Notes: generated from the sequence alone by a model not told the origin. Positions 6,504 through 14,088 are shown, counted from the first letter of the stretch. The stretch: DNA of 17,780 nt from Clostridiales bacterium (GCA_019418625.1 DYBL01000028.1:1-17780); one strand, 5' to 3'. A program made the numbers and translations.

Positions 6504-7844
6504 ATGGAAAACCAGAAAAAGCTTGGAGCCGCCGCGTTTTTGCCCCTGATCGTCTTCCTGGCTCTGTATGTAGGATGCGGTATCACCTTTACGCTGATGG
6601 GTATGGAAGATCCCTTCGGCCAGTTCCCCCGCCATGTGGCGCTGCTGGCCGGTGTGGCCGTGGCACTGCTGCTGGCCCCCAAGGTGAAGGTCAGTGAGAA
6701 GCTGGATGTGTTCTGCCAGAGCATGGGCAACTCCGGCGTTATGATGATCGTCCTGATCTATCTGATGGCCGGCGGCTTCCAGGGCGCTGCGGCCACCATG
6801 GGCGGCAAGGACTCCGTCATCAACATGGCTCTGCACTTCATCCCCGTCTCCCTGCTGATCCCCGGCGTGTTTTTGATGTGCTGCTTCATCTCCACCGCCA
6901 TCGGTACCTCCATGGGCACCATCGCCGCCATGGCCCCCGTTGCCATCGGTGTGGCCCAGGGCGCCGGATTGAACCCCGCTATCGTGGGCGCTGCGGTCAT
7001 CGGCGGCTCCTACTTCGGCGACAACCTGTCCATGATCTCCGACACCACCATCTCCGCTGCCCAGGGCTGCGGCTCTGATATGCGCGACAAGTTCCGCATG
7101 AACTTCTTCATGGCCCTGCCTGCCGCCATCATCGCCGTCGTGCTCTACGCCATTCTGGGCGGCCACGGCTCCGGCAGCATCGAGGCCGGCGCTTACAGCG
7201 TCATCCAGGTTCTGCCCTACATCGTGGTCCTGGTCACCGCCCTCATGGGCATCAACGTGGCCGTGGTTCTGTTCATCGGCATTCTGATGACCGGCATCAT
7301 CGGCATGGCCCAGGGCACCGTGGGCTTCTTTGAGTGGGTCCAGGGCATCGGCGGCGGCATGAGCGATATGTTCTCCATCAGTATCGTGGCCGTCCTCATC
7401 TCCGGCATCATCGGTCTGGTCCGCTACTACGGCGGTGTGGAGTGGCTGGTCTCTGCCATCACCTCCAAGATCGGCAGCCGCCGCGGCGCCGAGTACGGCA
7501 TCGGTCTGCTGTCCGGTGTTCTGTCCGCCGCTCTGGTCAACAACACCATCGGTATCATCGTCACCTGCCCCATCGCCAAGGAGATCGGCGGCAAGTACGG
7601 AATCGCTCCCAAGCGCCTTGCCAGCCTGGTGGATATCTTCGCCTGCGCCTTCCTGGCTCTGATGCCTCACGACGGCGGTATCCTGATCGTCACCGAGCTG
7701 GCCGGCTGCACGCCGCTGGACATCCTGCCCTATTCCTTCTACATGTTCGCGCTGATCATCTTCACCTGCATCACCATCCAGTTTGGTCTGCTGCGTACCC
7801 CCGAGGAGAAGGAATTCTCCAAGAAGCAGGCTGCTGCCAAGTAA
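6504..7844 (+). CDS. NhaC-family Na+/H+ antiporter (ion-coupled transporter)
   Basis: A polytopic inner-membrane protein of 446 aa with roughly 11-12 hydrophobic segments. NhaC/ion-transporter signatures include AIGTSMGTIAAMAPVA and GGSYFGDNLSMISDTT in the first half, and the related SAALVNNTIGIIVTCP in the second half, consistent with an internal two-fold repeat. Characterised NhaC members exchange Na+ for H+; relatives such as MleN exchange organic acids (malate/lactate) coupled to ions. Because it shares an operon with a PLP enzyme under sigma-54 control, it more likely moves an amino acid or its product than serves general pH homeostasis; this is inference. Shine-Dalgarno AGAGGAG lies 8 bases before the ATG. 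The operon ends at the terminator at 7859. Confidence 0.9.
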   Translation: MENQKKLGAAAFLPLIVFLALYVGCGITFTLMGMEDPFGQFPRHVALLAGVAVALLLAPKVKVSEKLDVFCQSMGNSGVMMIVLIYLMAGGFQGAAATMGGKDSVINMALHFIPVSLLIPGVFLMCCFISTAIGTSMGTIAAMAPVAIGVAQGAGLNPAIVGAAVIGGSYFGDNLSMISDTTISAAQGCGSDMRDKFRMNFFMALPAAIIAVVLYAILGGHGSGSIEAGAYSVIQVLPYIVVLVTALMGINVAVVLFIGILMTGIIGMAQGTVGFFEWVQGIGGGMSDMFSISIVAVLISGIIGLVRYYGGVEWLVSAITSKIGSRRGAEYGIGLLSGVLSAALVNNTIGIIVTCPIAKEIGGKYGIAPKRLASLVDIFACAFLALMPHDGGILIVTELAGCTPLDILPYSFYMFALIIFTCITIQFGLLRTPEEKEFSKKQAAAK

Positions 7845-7858
7845 ATCTCCCCTTACTT

Positions 7859-7894
7859 AAAAAATCCGGATGCCGAAAGGCATCCGGATTTTTT
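7859..7894. terminator. Bidirectional terminator between convergent genes
   Basis: AAAAAATCCGGATGCC, a GAAA tetraloop, then its perfect complement ending in TTTTTT. The A-tract on one side and T-tract on the other let it stop the antiporter operon on the plus strand and the metallo-hydrolase gene arriving from the minus strand. Confidence 0.95.
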
Positions 7895-7897
7895 CAT

Positions 7898-9082
7898 TCA
7901 AATGTCGACCCAGGCCCGGCCGCATTGCCCCGCCCCAGGGCAATGTCCCCCTCTGGCGGAAAACTCACAGCGGTCATTGGTGCAGCGGAGGGAGGCCCGC
8001 CGGCCCAGCACGCCGTATGTACCCTCATAGCTCCGGGAGATCTTCTGATAGCGTCGATTCCCCGCGCCGTTGCTGATGCACAGAAAATCGCAGGGGGGAA
8101 GGCTGCCGCAAAAGTGGGAGTCCGTTCCATGGTGGGGCGCCTTGATGATCTGATATCCATCCAGAAAATAAGGGTGGCCGTACGCCCCTTTCGCCTGGCG
8201 CTCCAATACTTCTCCAGGCGCGTCTCCTGTCATCAGCACGCCGCCTCCCGGCGGACAGCCCTGGAACACCAGGCTCACCTTGTTCCAGTCCTCCTGCAAG
8301 GATCGTGCATAATAGCGCATGTGCCCCTGAAACTTCCGCCCGCCTGCCGTATACAGCGGCCGCATTCGCTGCACCAGACGCCCCGCTCTTTCCAGGAGGA
8401 CCTCATACCCGGGCAATTGCCGGGGCAGGAGATCCAGCTGCCGGGGAAGATCCATTTCCTCTGCAAAATCCCGCAAAAGCACGTCTGCAAGGTCATTGAC
8501 CGTCTGCCACACCCCCTCCCTCTCCGGGGTATCCACGCCGCGCTCCAGGCGCTCCAAAAAGCGCCGGAGGGCCGCTCTTCTCCGCCGGGTAATATCTTTG
8601 ACCTCCAGCCGGGGCCACAGCACCTCATATTCCGTGCAGTCCACTGTGAACCGCTCTCCCCGATGCAAAAGCACCACATGGCCCCCGGTCTGCGGCAGCA
8701 CCTGCCGCAGAAGCTCCGCCAGAGTAAACGCCGGCTTTCTGTCCAGCACTACCGCCTCCAGCAGCTCTCCCAGCAGGCTGCCGGCTACTATGTCCTGCCG
8801 GCCCGGCAGGCGCAGTCCAAACAGGTCCGGCAGATAGATCCGGTGCACCTGCGGCAGCCGGTGCGCCGGCGGCTGGCTCCGCAGGCCGGACCAGTGGTCC
8901 TTGTGAAAATGCGTCAGCAGCAGAGAGAGCCGCGCTGCACCGCAGAGCGACCGGATATCATCCCAGATCGGATCAAAATCCACCGTCCGGTCGATGCTGC
9001 CCAGGTCCACCAGCAGATGCTCCTCCCTGCCCAAAAGCAAAAAACTGTCCCCAAATTCCACATTGTACATGCGAAGTCCCAT
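7898..9082 (-). CDS. ComEC-like MBL-fold metallo-hydrolase
   Basis: A 394-aa protein of the metallo-beta-lactamase fold. The metal-binding motif THFHKDH gives His58, His60, Asp62 and His63. A later LMTGDA and KAPHHGTDSH supply the bridging Asp and the last His. The spacing and the PHHGT motif resemble the C-terminal domain of ComEC/Rec2 and stand-alone relatives, but here there are no membrane segments. A long Arg/Leu-rich insert (about 155-270) between the metal motifs is not recognisable. The substrate is unknown; nuclease or phosphodiesterase activity is plausible for the fold. The start at 9082 has GAGGG a few bases upstream; an in-frame ATG four codons later is possible. It lies 77 bases downstream of lexA on the same strand, with a moderate hairpin between them, so some SOS-linked readthrough is conceivable. 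Confidence 0.8.
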   Translation of the reverse strand: MGLRMYNVEFGDSFLLLGREEHLLVDLGSIDRTVDFDPIWDDIRSLCGAARLSLLLTHFHKDHWSGLRSQPPAHRLPQVHRIYLPDLFGLRLPGRQDIVAGSLLGELLEAVVLDRKPAFTLAELLRQVLPQTGGHVVLLHRGERFTVDCTEYEVLWPRLEVKDITRRRRAALRRFLERLERGVDTPEREGVWQTVNDLADVLLRDFAEEMDLPRQLDLLPRQLPGYEVLLERAGRLVQRMRPLYTAGGRKFQGHMRYYARSLQEDWNKVSLVFQGCPPGGGVLMTGDAPGEVLERQAKGAYGHPYFLDGYQIIKAPHHGTDSHFCGSLPPCDFLCISNGAGNRRYQKISRSYEGTYGVLGRRASLRCTNDRCEFSARGGHCPGAGQCGRAWVDI

Positions 9083-9112
9083 GGTCTTCCCTCTTTCTCC
9101 ACGGATCTCTGC

Positions 9113-9153
9113 GGAAAAGAAAAGAGCGCGGCAAATTGTTTCTCCGCGCTCTT
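9113..9153 (-). terminator. Probable lexA terminator
   Basis: On the minus strand AAGAGCGCGG and its perfect complement form a 10-bp stem (arms 9144-9153 and 9122-9131) with a 12-base loop, followed by TTCTTTTCC. The interrupted T-run and large loop suggest it is not fully efficient. Confidence 0.65.
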
Positions 9154-9159
9154 GTTTCC

Positions 9160-9747
9160 TTAATATCTGCGTACCACGGCAGCCACTTTCCCCAGGATCT
9201 GGGCATACGTGCCGTCAATGGGAGTGTACGCATCATTTTCCGGCAGCAGCCAGATCCTTCCGTTTTTCTGAGAAAACCGCTTGACGGTAGCCTCATCCTC
9301 CAGCAGCGCCACCACGATCTCGCCGTTATTGGCGGTTGGCTGGCGGCGCACCACCACCAGGTCCCCCGGCAGGATACCGGCCCCCAGCATGGACTCACCG
9401 CGTACCCGCAAAGCAAAATACTCGCCGGTACGTCCGCCGGTGTCAAAGGTCAGGTAGTCCTCGATGCACTCCTCCGCCAGAATGGGACTGCCGGCAGCCA
9501 CGTTTCCCACAATGGGGACCCGGTCCTCCACAGGCGGCGAGGTCAGCGAAATGGCCCGCCCCTTGCCTGCGCCCTTCTCGATCACACCGGCCTCCTCCAG
9601 ATGCTTGAGGTGGAAGTGGACCGTAGAGGGGGATTTCAAGCCCACCGCCTCGCCGATCTCCCGGACAGAGGGGGGATAGCCCTGCTGGCGGATACAGTCT
9701 GCAATGTAGGCATAGATTTTTTGCTGCATTTTGGAAAGCTCTGCCAT
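9160..9747 (-). CDS. lexA: LexA, SOS-response repressor
   Basis: A self-cleaving transcriptional repressor of the DNA-damage (SOS) regulon; 195 aa, close to the usual length of about 200. The N-terminal winged helix-turn-helix spans about 1-65 (PSVREIGEAVGLKSPSTVHF). The cleavage site is Ala85-Gly86 in VAAGSPIL. The S24 peptidase-like domain carries catalytic Ser119 in GESMLGAGI and Lys156 in EATVKRF. RecA-stimulated self-cleavage would relieve repression. AAAGGAG six bases upstream supports the ATG. An SOS box overlaps the -35 of its promoter, so it is autoregulated as expected. It diverges from secG. Confidence 0.97.
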   Translation of the reverse strand: MAELSKMQQKIYAYIADCIRQQGYPPSVREIGEAVGLKSPSTVHFHLKHLEEAGVIEKGAGKGRAISLTSPPVEDRVPIVGNVAAGSPILAEECIEDYLTFDTGGRTGEYFALRVRGESMLGAGILPGDLVVVRRQPTANNGEIVVALLEDEATVKRFSQKNGRIWLLPENDAYTPIDGTYAQILGKVAAVVRRY

Positions 9748-9773
9748 AGGCGTCTCCTTTCCCCCGTTTCAAA

Positions 9774-9787
9774 TTATGTTGACATAA
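9774..9787. repeat. Palindrome at the lexA transcription start
   Basis: TTATGT-TG-ACATAA is a perfect inverted repeat with a 2-base centre, placed where lexA transcription should begin. It does not match the GAAC-N4-GTTC LexA box, so it may bind another regulator or be coincidental. Confidence 0.4.
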
Positions 9788-9815
9788 GTGTATCATAATC
9801 CGCTCCAAAATGCAA
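9787..9815 (-). promoter_or_regulatory. Sigma-A promoter of lexA
   Basis: On the minus strand, TTGCAT (complement of 9810-9815), 17 bases, then TACACT (complement of 9787-9792) with a TGA extended -10. Confidence 0.75.
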
Positions 9816-9825
9816 CATTTGTTCC
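9813..9825 (-). promoter_or_regulatory. LexA operator (SOS box)
   Basis: GGAACAAATGTTG on the minus strand fits the Gram-positive LexA box GAAC-N4-GTTC with one mismatch at the last base. It overlaps the lexA -35 hexamer, an ideal position for autorepression. Confidence 0.8.
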
Positions 9826-9836
9826 AATATCTTTCT

Positions 9837-9890
9837 GGAAAAATTCAAAAAATTTTTTTCGCGCCGTCTGCGCTGCGCAGGAATTTTTCC
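9837..9890. repeat. Nested inverted repeats in the lexA-secG intergenic region
   Basis: GGAAAAATTC (9837-9846) and GAATTTTTCC (9881-9890) are perfect complements 34 bases apart. Inside them lies a second palindrome, CTGCGC-T-GCGCAG (9868-9880). The structure sits between the two divergent promoters. Its function is unknown; it could be an operator pair or a cruciform. Confidence 0.5.
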
Positions 9891-9911
9891 TCGCTTTTTT
9901 GCCTAAAACCC

Positions 9912-9940
9912 TTGAAATGAGCCACCGGCTATGGTATCAT
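9912..9940 (+). promoter_or_regulatory. Sigma-A promoter of secG
   Basis: TTGAAA (9912-9917), 17 bases, then TATCAT (9935-9940) with a TGG extended -10, about 58 bases before the secG start. Confidence 0.75.
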
Positions 9941-9997
9941 TATGTTCTGTGAAATGACGATTCATGCCTTTTGCATGAACATATTGGAGGTTTTCCT

Positions 9998-10237
9998 ATG
10001 GACGCTTTGACTCTGGTAATCACGATCCTGCAGCTGCTGTGCGGCCTTGCGATCATTCTGGTGGTTCTGTTCCAGTCCGGCAAGAGCGCCGGCCTGTCCG
10101 GCTCCATCGGCGGCGTGGCTGATTCTTTCCTGGCTAAGAACAAGGCCAAGACCATGGACGCCAAGCTGGCCCGTGCCACCAAGTGGGTGGGTGCGGTGTT
10201 CCTGATCCTGACCTTCATCCTGCTGGTGCTGCAGTAA
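9998..10237 (+). CDS. secG: SecG, protein translocase subunit
   Basis: A small inner-membrane subunit of the SecYEG translocon that assists SecA-driven export; 79 aa, typical of Firmicutes SecG. Two hydrophobic helices (about 3-23 and 57-77) flank the conserved cytoplasmic stretch QSGKSAGLSGSIGG. The ATG at 9998 is chosen because TTGGAGG (9984-9990) lies 7 bases before it; a TTG at 9971 in the same frame has no such site. It is transcribed alone between its own promoter and a terminator, and its partner secY lies at 16208-17503. Confidence 0.95.
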   Translation: MDALTLVITILQLLCGLAIILVVLFQSGKSAGLSGSIGGVADSFLAKNKAKTMDAKLARATKWVGAVFLILTFILLVLQ

Positions 10238-10243
10238 GCAAAT

Positions 10244-10275
10244 AAAAATCGCCTGCCATATGGCAGGCGATTTTT
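10244..10275. terminator. Bidirectional terminator between secG and the deacetylase gene
   Basis: AAAAATCGCCTGCCA and its perfect complement meet at a TA centre, giving a strong stem with A- and T-tracts on either side. The T-run directly abuts the stop codon of the minus-strand deacetylase gene. Confidence 0.93.
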
Positions 10276-10995
10276 TTATCCCGTTCCTGTGCGGTACATG
10301 GTACGCGCCTGCGGCTCCACACCGTTGAGCGCCAGCAGCTCCTCCACAGTCACAAAGCGGTAGCCCTGGGGCGTCAGCATATCGATGATCTGGAGGGCCG
10401 CCTCTACGGAGGTGGGATAGATATCATGGAGCAATACGATGGAATTTTCCTGCACAGTCCCCATCACCGCTTCCACCACCTTGGCCGTATCGCGGCTTTC
10501 CCAGTCCCGGGGATCTACCGACCACTTGATCAGCGGTACATCCAGCAGCGCCCGCTCCTGTTCGTCCAGCAGCCCGTAAGGCGGGCGAAGCCAGTAGCTC
10601 CCCTCCCCCAGGATTTGGGTGAGCAACTGCTGGGCTCTCCCCGTTTCCTCCAGGATCGTCTGGACATTCGCTCCCTGAAGCCGCACATGGCTCCAGGTGT
10701 GGCTGCCCACCTGGTGTCCCTCCGCCTTCATGCGGCGCACCAGCTCCGGGCAGGCTGCTGCCCGCTCTCCCACCAGGAAGAAGGTGGCGCTGGCTCCCCG
10801 CTGCCGCAGGCCGTCCAGAAGGCGCTCTGTGGTCTCCGGCTGCGGTCCGTCGTCAAACGTCAGTGCCACATACTTCGTTTGTTCCGGCATGCCCGCTTCC
10901 CAGGCGCCGGCTTGTGCGGCCTCCTCCCTGTTGTATGCGCCTCCCAGCACTGCCAACAGGCAAAGCCAGATCAGCGTCAGCCAACGCTTCCCCAT
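10276..10995 (-). CDS. Polysaccharide deacetylase (NodB/CE4 family), membrane-anchored or secreted
   Basis: A metal-dependent enzyme that removes N-acetyl groups from cell-wall or extracellular glycans; 239 aa. The start at 10995 is chosen because GGGAGG lies 7 bases upstream, and it gives a clean N-terminal signal/anchor MGKRWLTLIWLCLLAVLGG. An in-frame ATG at 11079 would bury this hydrophobic segment. The NodB motifs are present in order: TFDDGP with Asp48/Asp49, the metal pair His99 and His103 in SHTWSH, RPPYG (137-141), a DPRDW segment, and the catalytic LLHD with His190. It therefore acts outside the membrane. Whether the substrate is peptidoglycan (PdaA-like, in spore cortex) or another glycan cannot be told. 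It stands alone between a bidirectional terminator and the ribosomal operon's terminator. The 169 bases upstream show no convincing sigma-A promoter. Confidence 0.92.
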   Translation of the reverse strand: MGKRWLTLIWLCLLAVLGGAYNREEAAQAGAWEAGMPEQTKYVALTFDDGPQPETTERLLDGLRQRGASATFFLVGERAAACPELVRRMKAEGHQVGSHTWSHVRLQGANVQTILEETGRAQQLLTQILGEGSYWLRPPYGLLDEQERALLDVPLIKWSVDPRDWESRDTAKVVEAVMGTVQENSIVLLHDIYPTSVEAALQIIDMLTPQGYRFVTVEELLALNGVEPQARTMYRTGTG

Positions 10996-11164
10996 CTTGT
11001 CGCCTCCCATTCCTGCCTTTAGTTTGTACAGCTCCCGTGAAAAAACAGGTGGAAATCCCAGGCAAGCCGGGCAATTCACATTTTTCGGGCAGTATTCGCC
11101 TCATTTTCCGCTACAAATCGTATAATGGCGAAAAAGTTTTCCACATTGTATTGTTATTCCATCA

Positions 11165-11203
11165 AAAAAAGACCCTGTCTGCCAGGCAGACAGGGTCTTT
11201 TTT
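11165..11203 (-). terminator. Terminator of the spc/alpha ribosomal operon
   Basis: GACCCTGTCTGCC and its complement form a perfect 13-bp arm pair around a single central base, flanked by AAAAAA and TTTTTT. It lies 7 bases after the rplQ stop on the minus strand. Confidence 0.95.
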
Positions 11204-11210
11204 AGCTTGC

Positions 11211-11555
11211 TTACTTCACCAGCTCAATGATGGCGGTCTCAGCAGCGTCGCCGCGGCGCACGCCGGTACGCACGATGCGGGTGTAGCCGCCGTTGCGCTC
11301 AGCGTAGCTGGGGGCGATCTCCTTGAAGAGCTTCTTGCACACGTCCTCACGGGTGATGAAGCTCATGGCCTGCCGATAGGCAGCCAGATCGCTCTTCTTG
11401 CCGAGGGTGATCATCTTCTCAGCCAGGGGCTTGATCTCCTTGGCACGGGTGACGGTGGTTTCCATCTTCCCGTTGTCCAGGAAATCGGTGACCTGCTGAC
11501 GCAGCATCGCCATGCGCTGGTCAGTGGTCTTGCCAAGCTTACGAGTTCCGGGCAT
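11211..11555 (-). CDS. rplQ: Ribosomal protein L17
   Basis: A component of the 50S subunit near the peptide exit tunnel; 114 aa, typical length. It begins MPGTRKLGKTTDQRMAML and retains the conserved GNGKMETTVTRAKE-like segment (here DNGKMETTVTRAKEIKPLAEKMITLG). It is the last gene of the alpha operon, following rpoA as in most Firmicutes. AAGGAGG lies a few bases before the ATG. Confidence 0.98.
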   Translation of the reverse strand: MPGTRKLGKTTDQRMAMLRQQVTDFLDNGKMETTVTRAKEIKPLAEKMITLGKKSDLAAYRQAMSFITREDVCKKLFKEIAPSYAERNGGYTRIVRTGVRRGDAAETAIIELVK

Positions 11556-11613
11556 TTCGGTTTCCTCCTTGTAAGGATTTTGGTCAGCCGGGGGCAGTCC
11601 CGCCGGCGTGGAA

Positions 11614-12564
11614 TCAGTTGTTTTCTTCGTCGGCCAGGTGGAGGCCCATCATCGCCAGCTTGTTGATGACTTCCTCCAGGGACTTGCGGCCCAGGTTACG
11701 CACCTTCATCATCTCGTCCTCGGTCTTGGAGATCAGGTCCTCGACGGTGTTGATATTGGCGCGCTTGAGGCAGTTGAAGCTCCGAACGGAAAGGTCCAGC
11801 TCCTCAATGGTCAGCTCCAGCACCTTATCCCGCTGCGCCTCTGCCTTCTCCACCACGGTGGGCTTGCTGCCCACGTTCTCAGAAAGGTCGGTAAAGAGGG
11901 TAAAGTGATCGCACAGGATCTTGGCGCCCAGGGACACAGCGTCCCGGGCGGAGATGGTGCCGTCCGTCCAAACCTCCAGCGTCAGCTTGTCGAAGTCGCT
12001 GGAAGCGCCCACGCGGGTGGGCTCCACGGTGTAGTTCACCTTATACACGGGGGTATAGATGGAGTCCACCGCGATGGTGCCGATGACGCTCTGCTGGGGC
12101 TTATTGCGGTCTGCGGGCACATAGCCGCGGCCATGGGACAAGGTAATCTCCATGTTCAGCGTGGCGCCATTGTCCAGCGTGGCGATGTGCAGGTCGGGGT
12201 TGAGCACCTCGACCTCCCCGTCGGCCTTGATATCGCCGGCGGTGACTTCGCAGGGTCCAACCGCCTCGATGTAGACCGTTTTCACGGTCTCGCAGTGCAG
12301 CTTGGTCAGGAGGCCCTTCACATTTAAGACGATCTCCGTCACATCTTCCTTCACACCGGGAACGGTGGAAAACTCATGCTGAACACCGGCGATCTTGATG
12401 GTCGTCGGCGCGGTACCGGGCAGAGAAGAAAGCATAATACGGCGGAGCGCATTGCCCAGAGTCGTGCCGTAGCCGCGCTCCAGGGGCTCTACCACGTACT
12501 TGCCGTAAGTAGCGTCGCCCGGGGTCTCGGTGCACTCAATCTGGGGCTTTTCAATTTCGATCAT
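11614..12564 (-). CDS. rpoA: RNA polymerase alpha subunit
   Basis: The alpha subunit that dimerises to start RNA polymerase assembly; 316 aa from the ATG at 12564. An in-frame ATG six codons upstream overlaps the Shine-Dalgarno AAGGAGG and is rejected. The N-terminal dimerisation domain (about 1-230) contains LGNALRRIMLSSLPG. A linker leads to the C-terminal domain (about 245-310), with RSFNCLKRANINTVEDL and RNLGRKSLEEV, which contacts UP elements and activators. It lies between rpsD and rplQ in the standard clostridial order. Confidence 0.98.
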   Translation of the reverse strand: MIEIEKPQIECTETPGDATYGKYVVEPLERGYGTTLGNALRRIMLSSLPGTAPTTIKIAGVQHEFSTVPGVKEDVTEIVLNVKGLLTKLHCETVKTVYIEAVGPCEVTAGDIKADGEVEVLNPDLHIATLDNGATLNMEITLSHGRGYVPADRNKPQQSVIGTIAVDSIYTPVYKVNYTVEPTRVGASSDFDKLTLEVWTDGTISARDAVSLGAKILCDHFTLFTDLSENVGSKPTVVEKAEAQRDKVLELTIEELDLSVRSFNCLKRANINTVEDLISKTEDEMMKVRNLGRKSLEEVINKLAMMGLHLADEENN

Positions 12565-12648
12565 GCAGTTACCCTCCTTCATCTTCTCATTGCGGCCATG
12601 CTAAGCATGCCGCCGGCAAATCGTATCATCCTCGAGGGTATCCTCCAA

Positions 12649-13275
12649 TTACTTGGAGTACAACTCGACGATGAGGTGTTCCTCGATGGGAAGATCGATG
12701 TCCTCGCGGGCGGGTTCTGCGACGACCTTGGCCACGTTGTTCTTATCCATTTCCAGCCACTTGGGGACCACGCGGGAAGCGTTGGCCTCCAGGGAGCCCT
12801 TGAACTTATCCAGGCTGCGGGAGCCTTCCTTCAGCTCGATCACATCGCCGGTCTTCACCAGGAAGGAAGGAATGTTGACCTTCTTGCCGTTGACGGTGAA
12901 GTGGCCATGCAGCACCAGCTGACGGGCCTCGGCGCGGCTCATGGCGAAGCCCAGGCGATAGACCACGTTGTCCAGACGGGTCTCCAGGATGGACAGCAGG
13001 TTGGTACCGGTCACGCCGGCCTTCTTGTTGGCCATCTCATAGTAATCGTGGAACTGGCTCTCCAGCACGCCGTAGTAGCGCTTGGCCTTCTGCTTTTCAC
13101 GCAGCTGCAGGCCATACTCGCTGAGCTTCTTGTTTCTCGCGTTGCCATGCATTCCGGGAGCGTAACCACGACGCTCGATGGAGCACTTGTCCGTATAGCA
13201 GCGGTCGCCCTTCAGGAAGAGCTTCTGGCCTTCTCTGCGGCAAAGGCGGCAGACTGCACCGGTATATCTTGCCAT
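12649..13275 (-). CDS. rpsD: Ribosomal protein S4 (zinc-binding form)
   Basis: A primary 16S rRNA-binding protein of the 30S subunit; 208 aa. The N-terminus carries Cys9, Cys12, Cys26 and Cys31, the zinc-coordinating C+ form. The S4 RNA-binding domain follows (RLDNVVYRLGFAMSRAEARQLVLHGH). It sits within the alpha operon, unlike in Bacillus subtilis where rpsD is located elsewhere. AGGAGGT lies 10 bases before the ATG. Confidence 0.98.
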   Translation of the reverse strand: MARYTGAVCRLCRREGQKLFLKGDRCYTDKCSIERRGYAPGMHGNARNKKLSEYGLQLREKQKAKRYYGVLESQFHDYYEMANKKAGVTGTNLLSILETRLDNVVYRLGFAMSRAEARQLVLHGHFTVNGKKVNIPSFLVKTGDVIELKEGSRSLDKFKGSLEANASRVVPKWLEMDKNNVAKVVAEPAREDIDLPIEEHLIVELYSK

Positions 13276-13299
13276 ATTGCTTGTTACCTCCTCTTTCGA

Positions 13300-13707
13300 T
13301 TACACGCGACGACGCTTCGGGGGACGGCAGCCGTTGTGGGGGATGGGAGTGACGTCCTTGATCATGGTCACTTCCAGGCCCACGGCCTGCAGTGCGCGGA
13401 TGGCGGCCTCACGGCCCTGGCCGGGGCCCTTGACGAAGACCTCGACGGTCTTCAGGCCATGCTCCATCGCGGCACGGGCAGCCGTCTCAGCGGCGGTCTG
13501 GGCGGCGAAGGGAGTGGACTTCTTGCTGCCACGGAAGCCCAGGCCGCCGGAAGAGGCCCAGGACAGGGCGTTGCCCTGCGTATCGGTGACAGTTACCATA
13601 GTGTTGTTGAAAGAAGAACGGATATGGACCTGGCCACGCTCGATGTTCTTCTTTTCGCGGCGGCGGCGGATGACCTTCTTGCCGCCGGTAGCTTTCGCAG
13701 TTGCCAT
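13300..13707 (-). CDS. rpsK: Ribosomal protein S11
   Basis: A 30S platform protein, 135 aa. The body VHIRSSFNNTMVTVTDTQGN and the C-terminal IKDVTPIPHNGCRPPKRRRV are diagnostic. A basic N-terminal extension (RRRREKKNIERG) is as in other Firmicutes. AAGGAGGG precedes the ATG, 16 bases after rpsM. Confidence 0.98.
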   Translation of the reverse strand: MATAKATGGKKVIRRRREKKNIERGQVHIRSSFNNTMVTVTDTQGNALSWASSGGLGFRGSKKSTPFAAQTAAETAARAAMEHGLKTVEVFVKGPGQGREAAIRALQAVGLEVTMIKDVTPIPHNGCRPPKRRRV

Positions 13708-13722
13708 TTTCGTTCTCCCTCC

Positions 13723-14088
13723 TTACTTCTTCTTGTTGGCGATGGTCTTCTTGGGACCCTTGCGGGTTCTGGCGTTGGTCTTGCTGCGCTGGCCGCGGAC
13801 AGGCAGGCCCTTGCGATGACGGATGCCGCGATAGCAGCCGATCTCATTCAGGCGCTTGATGTCCAGGGCGGTCTGGCGGCGCAGGTCGCCTTCGACGGTA
13901 TAAGCGTCGATGGCGTCACGGAGCTGCTGCTCCTCAGCATCGGTCAGGTCCTTGACGCGGGTGTCGGGGTTGATGCCCGTCTGCGCCAGGATGTCCTTGG
14001 CGCTCTTTCTGCCAATGCCGTAGATATAGGTGAGGCCGATCTCAATGCGCTTATCCTTCGGCAGGTCAATACCGGCAATACGTGCCAT
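13723..14088 (-). CDS. rpsM: Ribosomal protein S13
   Basis: A 30S head protein contacting the P-site tRNA; 121 aa. It starts MARIAGIDLPKDKRIEIGLTY and ends in the Lys-rich tail typical of S13, with the conserved GIRHRKGLPVRGQRSKTNAR. It follows rpmJ in the standard order; GGAGGTG lies 10 bases before the ATG. Confidence 0.98.
   Translation of the reverse strand: MARIAGIDLPKDKRIEIGLTYIYGIGRKSAKDILAQTGINPDTRVKDLTDAEEQQLRDAIDAYTVEGDLRRQTALDIKRLNEIGCYRGIRHRKGLPVRGQRSKTNARTRKGPKKTIANKKK

Noticed and set aside
7334..9163. Long plus-strand open frame (609 codons)
   Set aside because: It runs antisense to the metallo-hydrolase and over the end of the antiporter gene, is Arg/Pro/His-rich, crosses a strong terminator, and has no recognisable domain.
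11100..11130. Perfect TATAAT on the plus strand near 11120
   Set aside because: No acceptable -35 hexamer 16-18 bases upstream, and no plus-strand gene downstream before the ribosomal operon terminator.
12597..12609. Small palindrome CATGCT-A-AGCATG between rpsD and rpoA
   Set aside because: Only a 6-bp stem without a T-run; too short to call a regulatory structure in an operon that must be read through.
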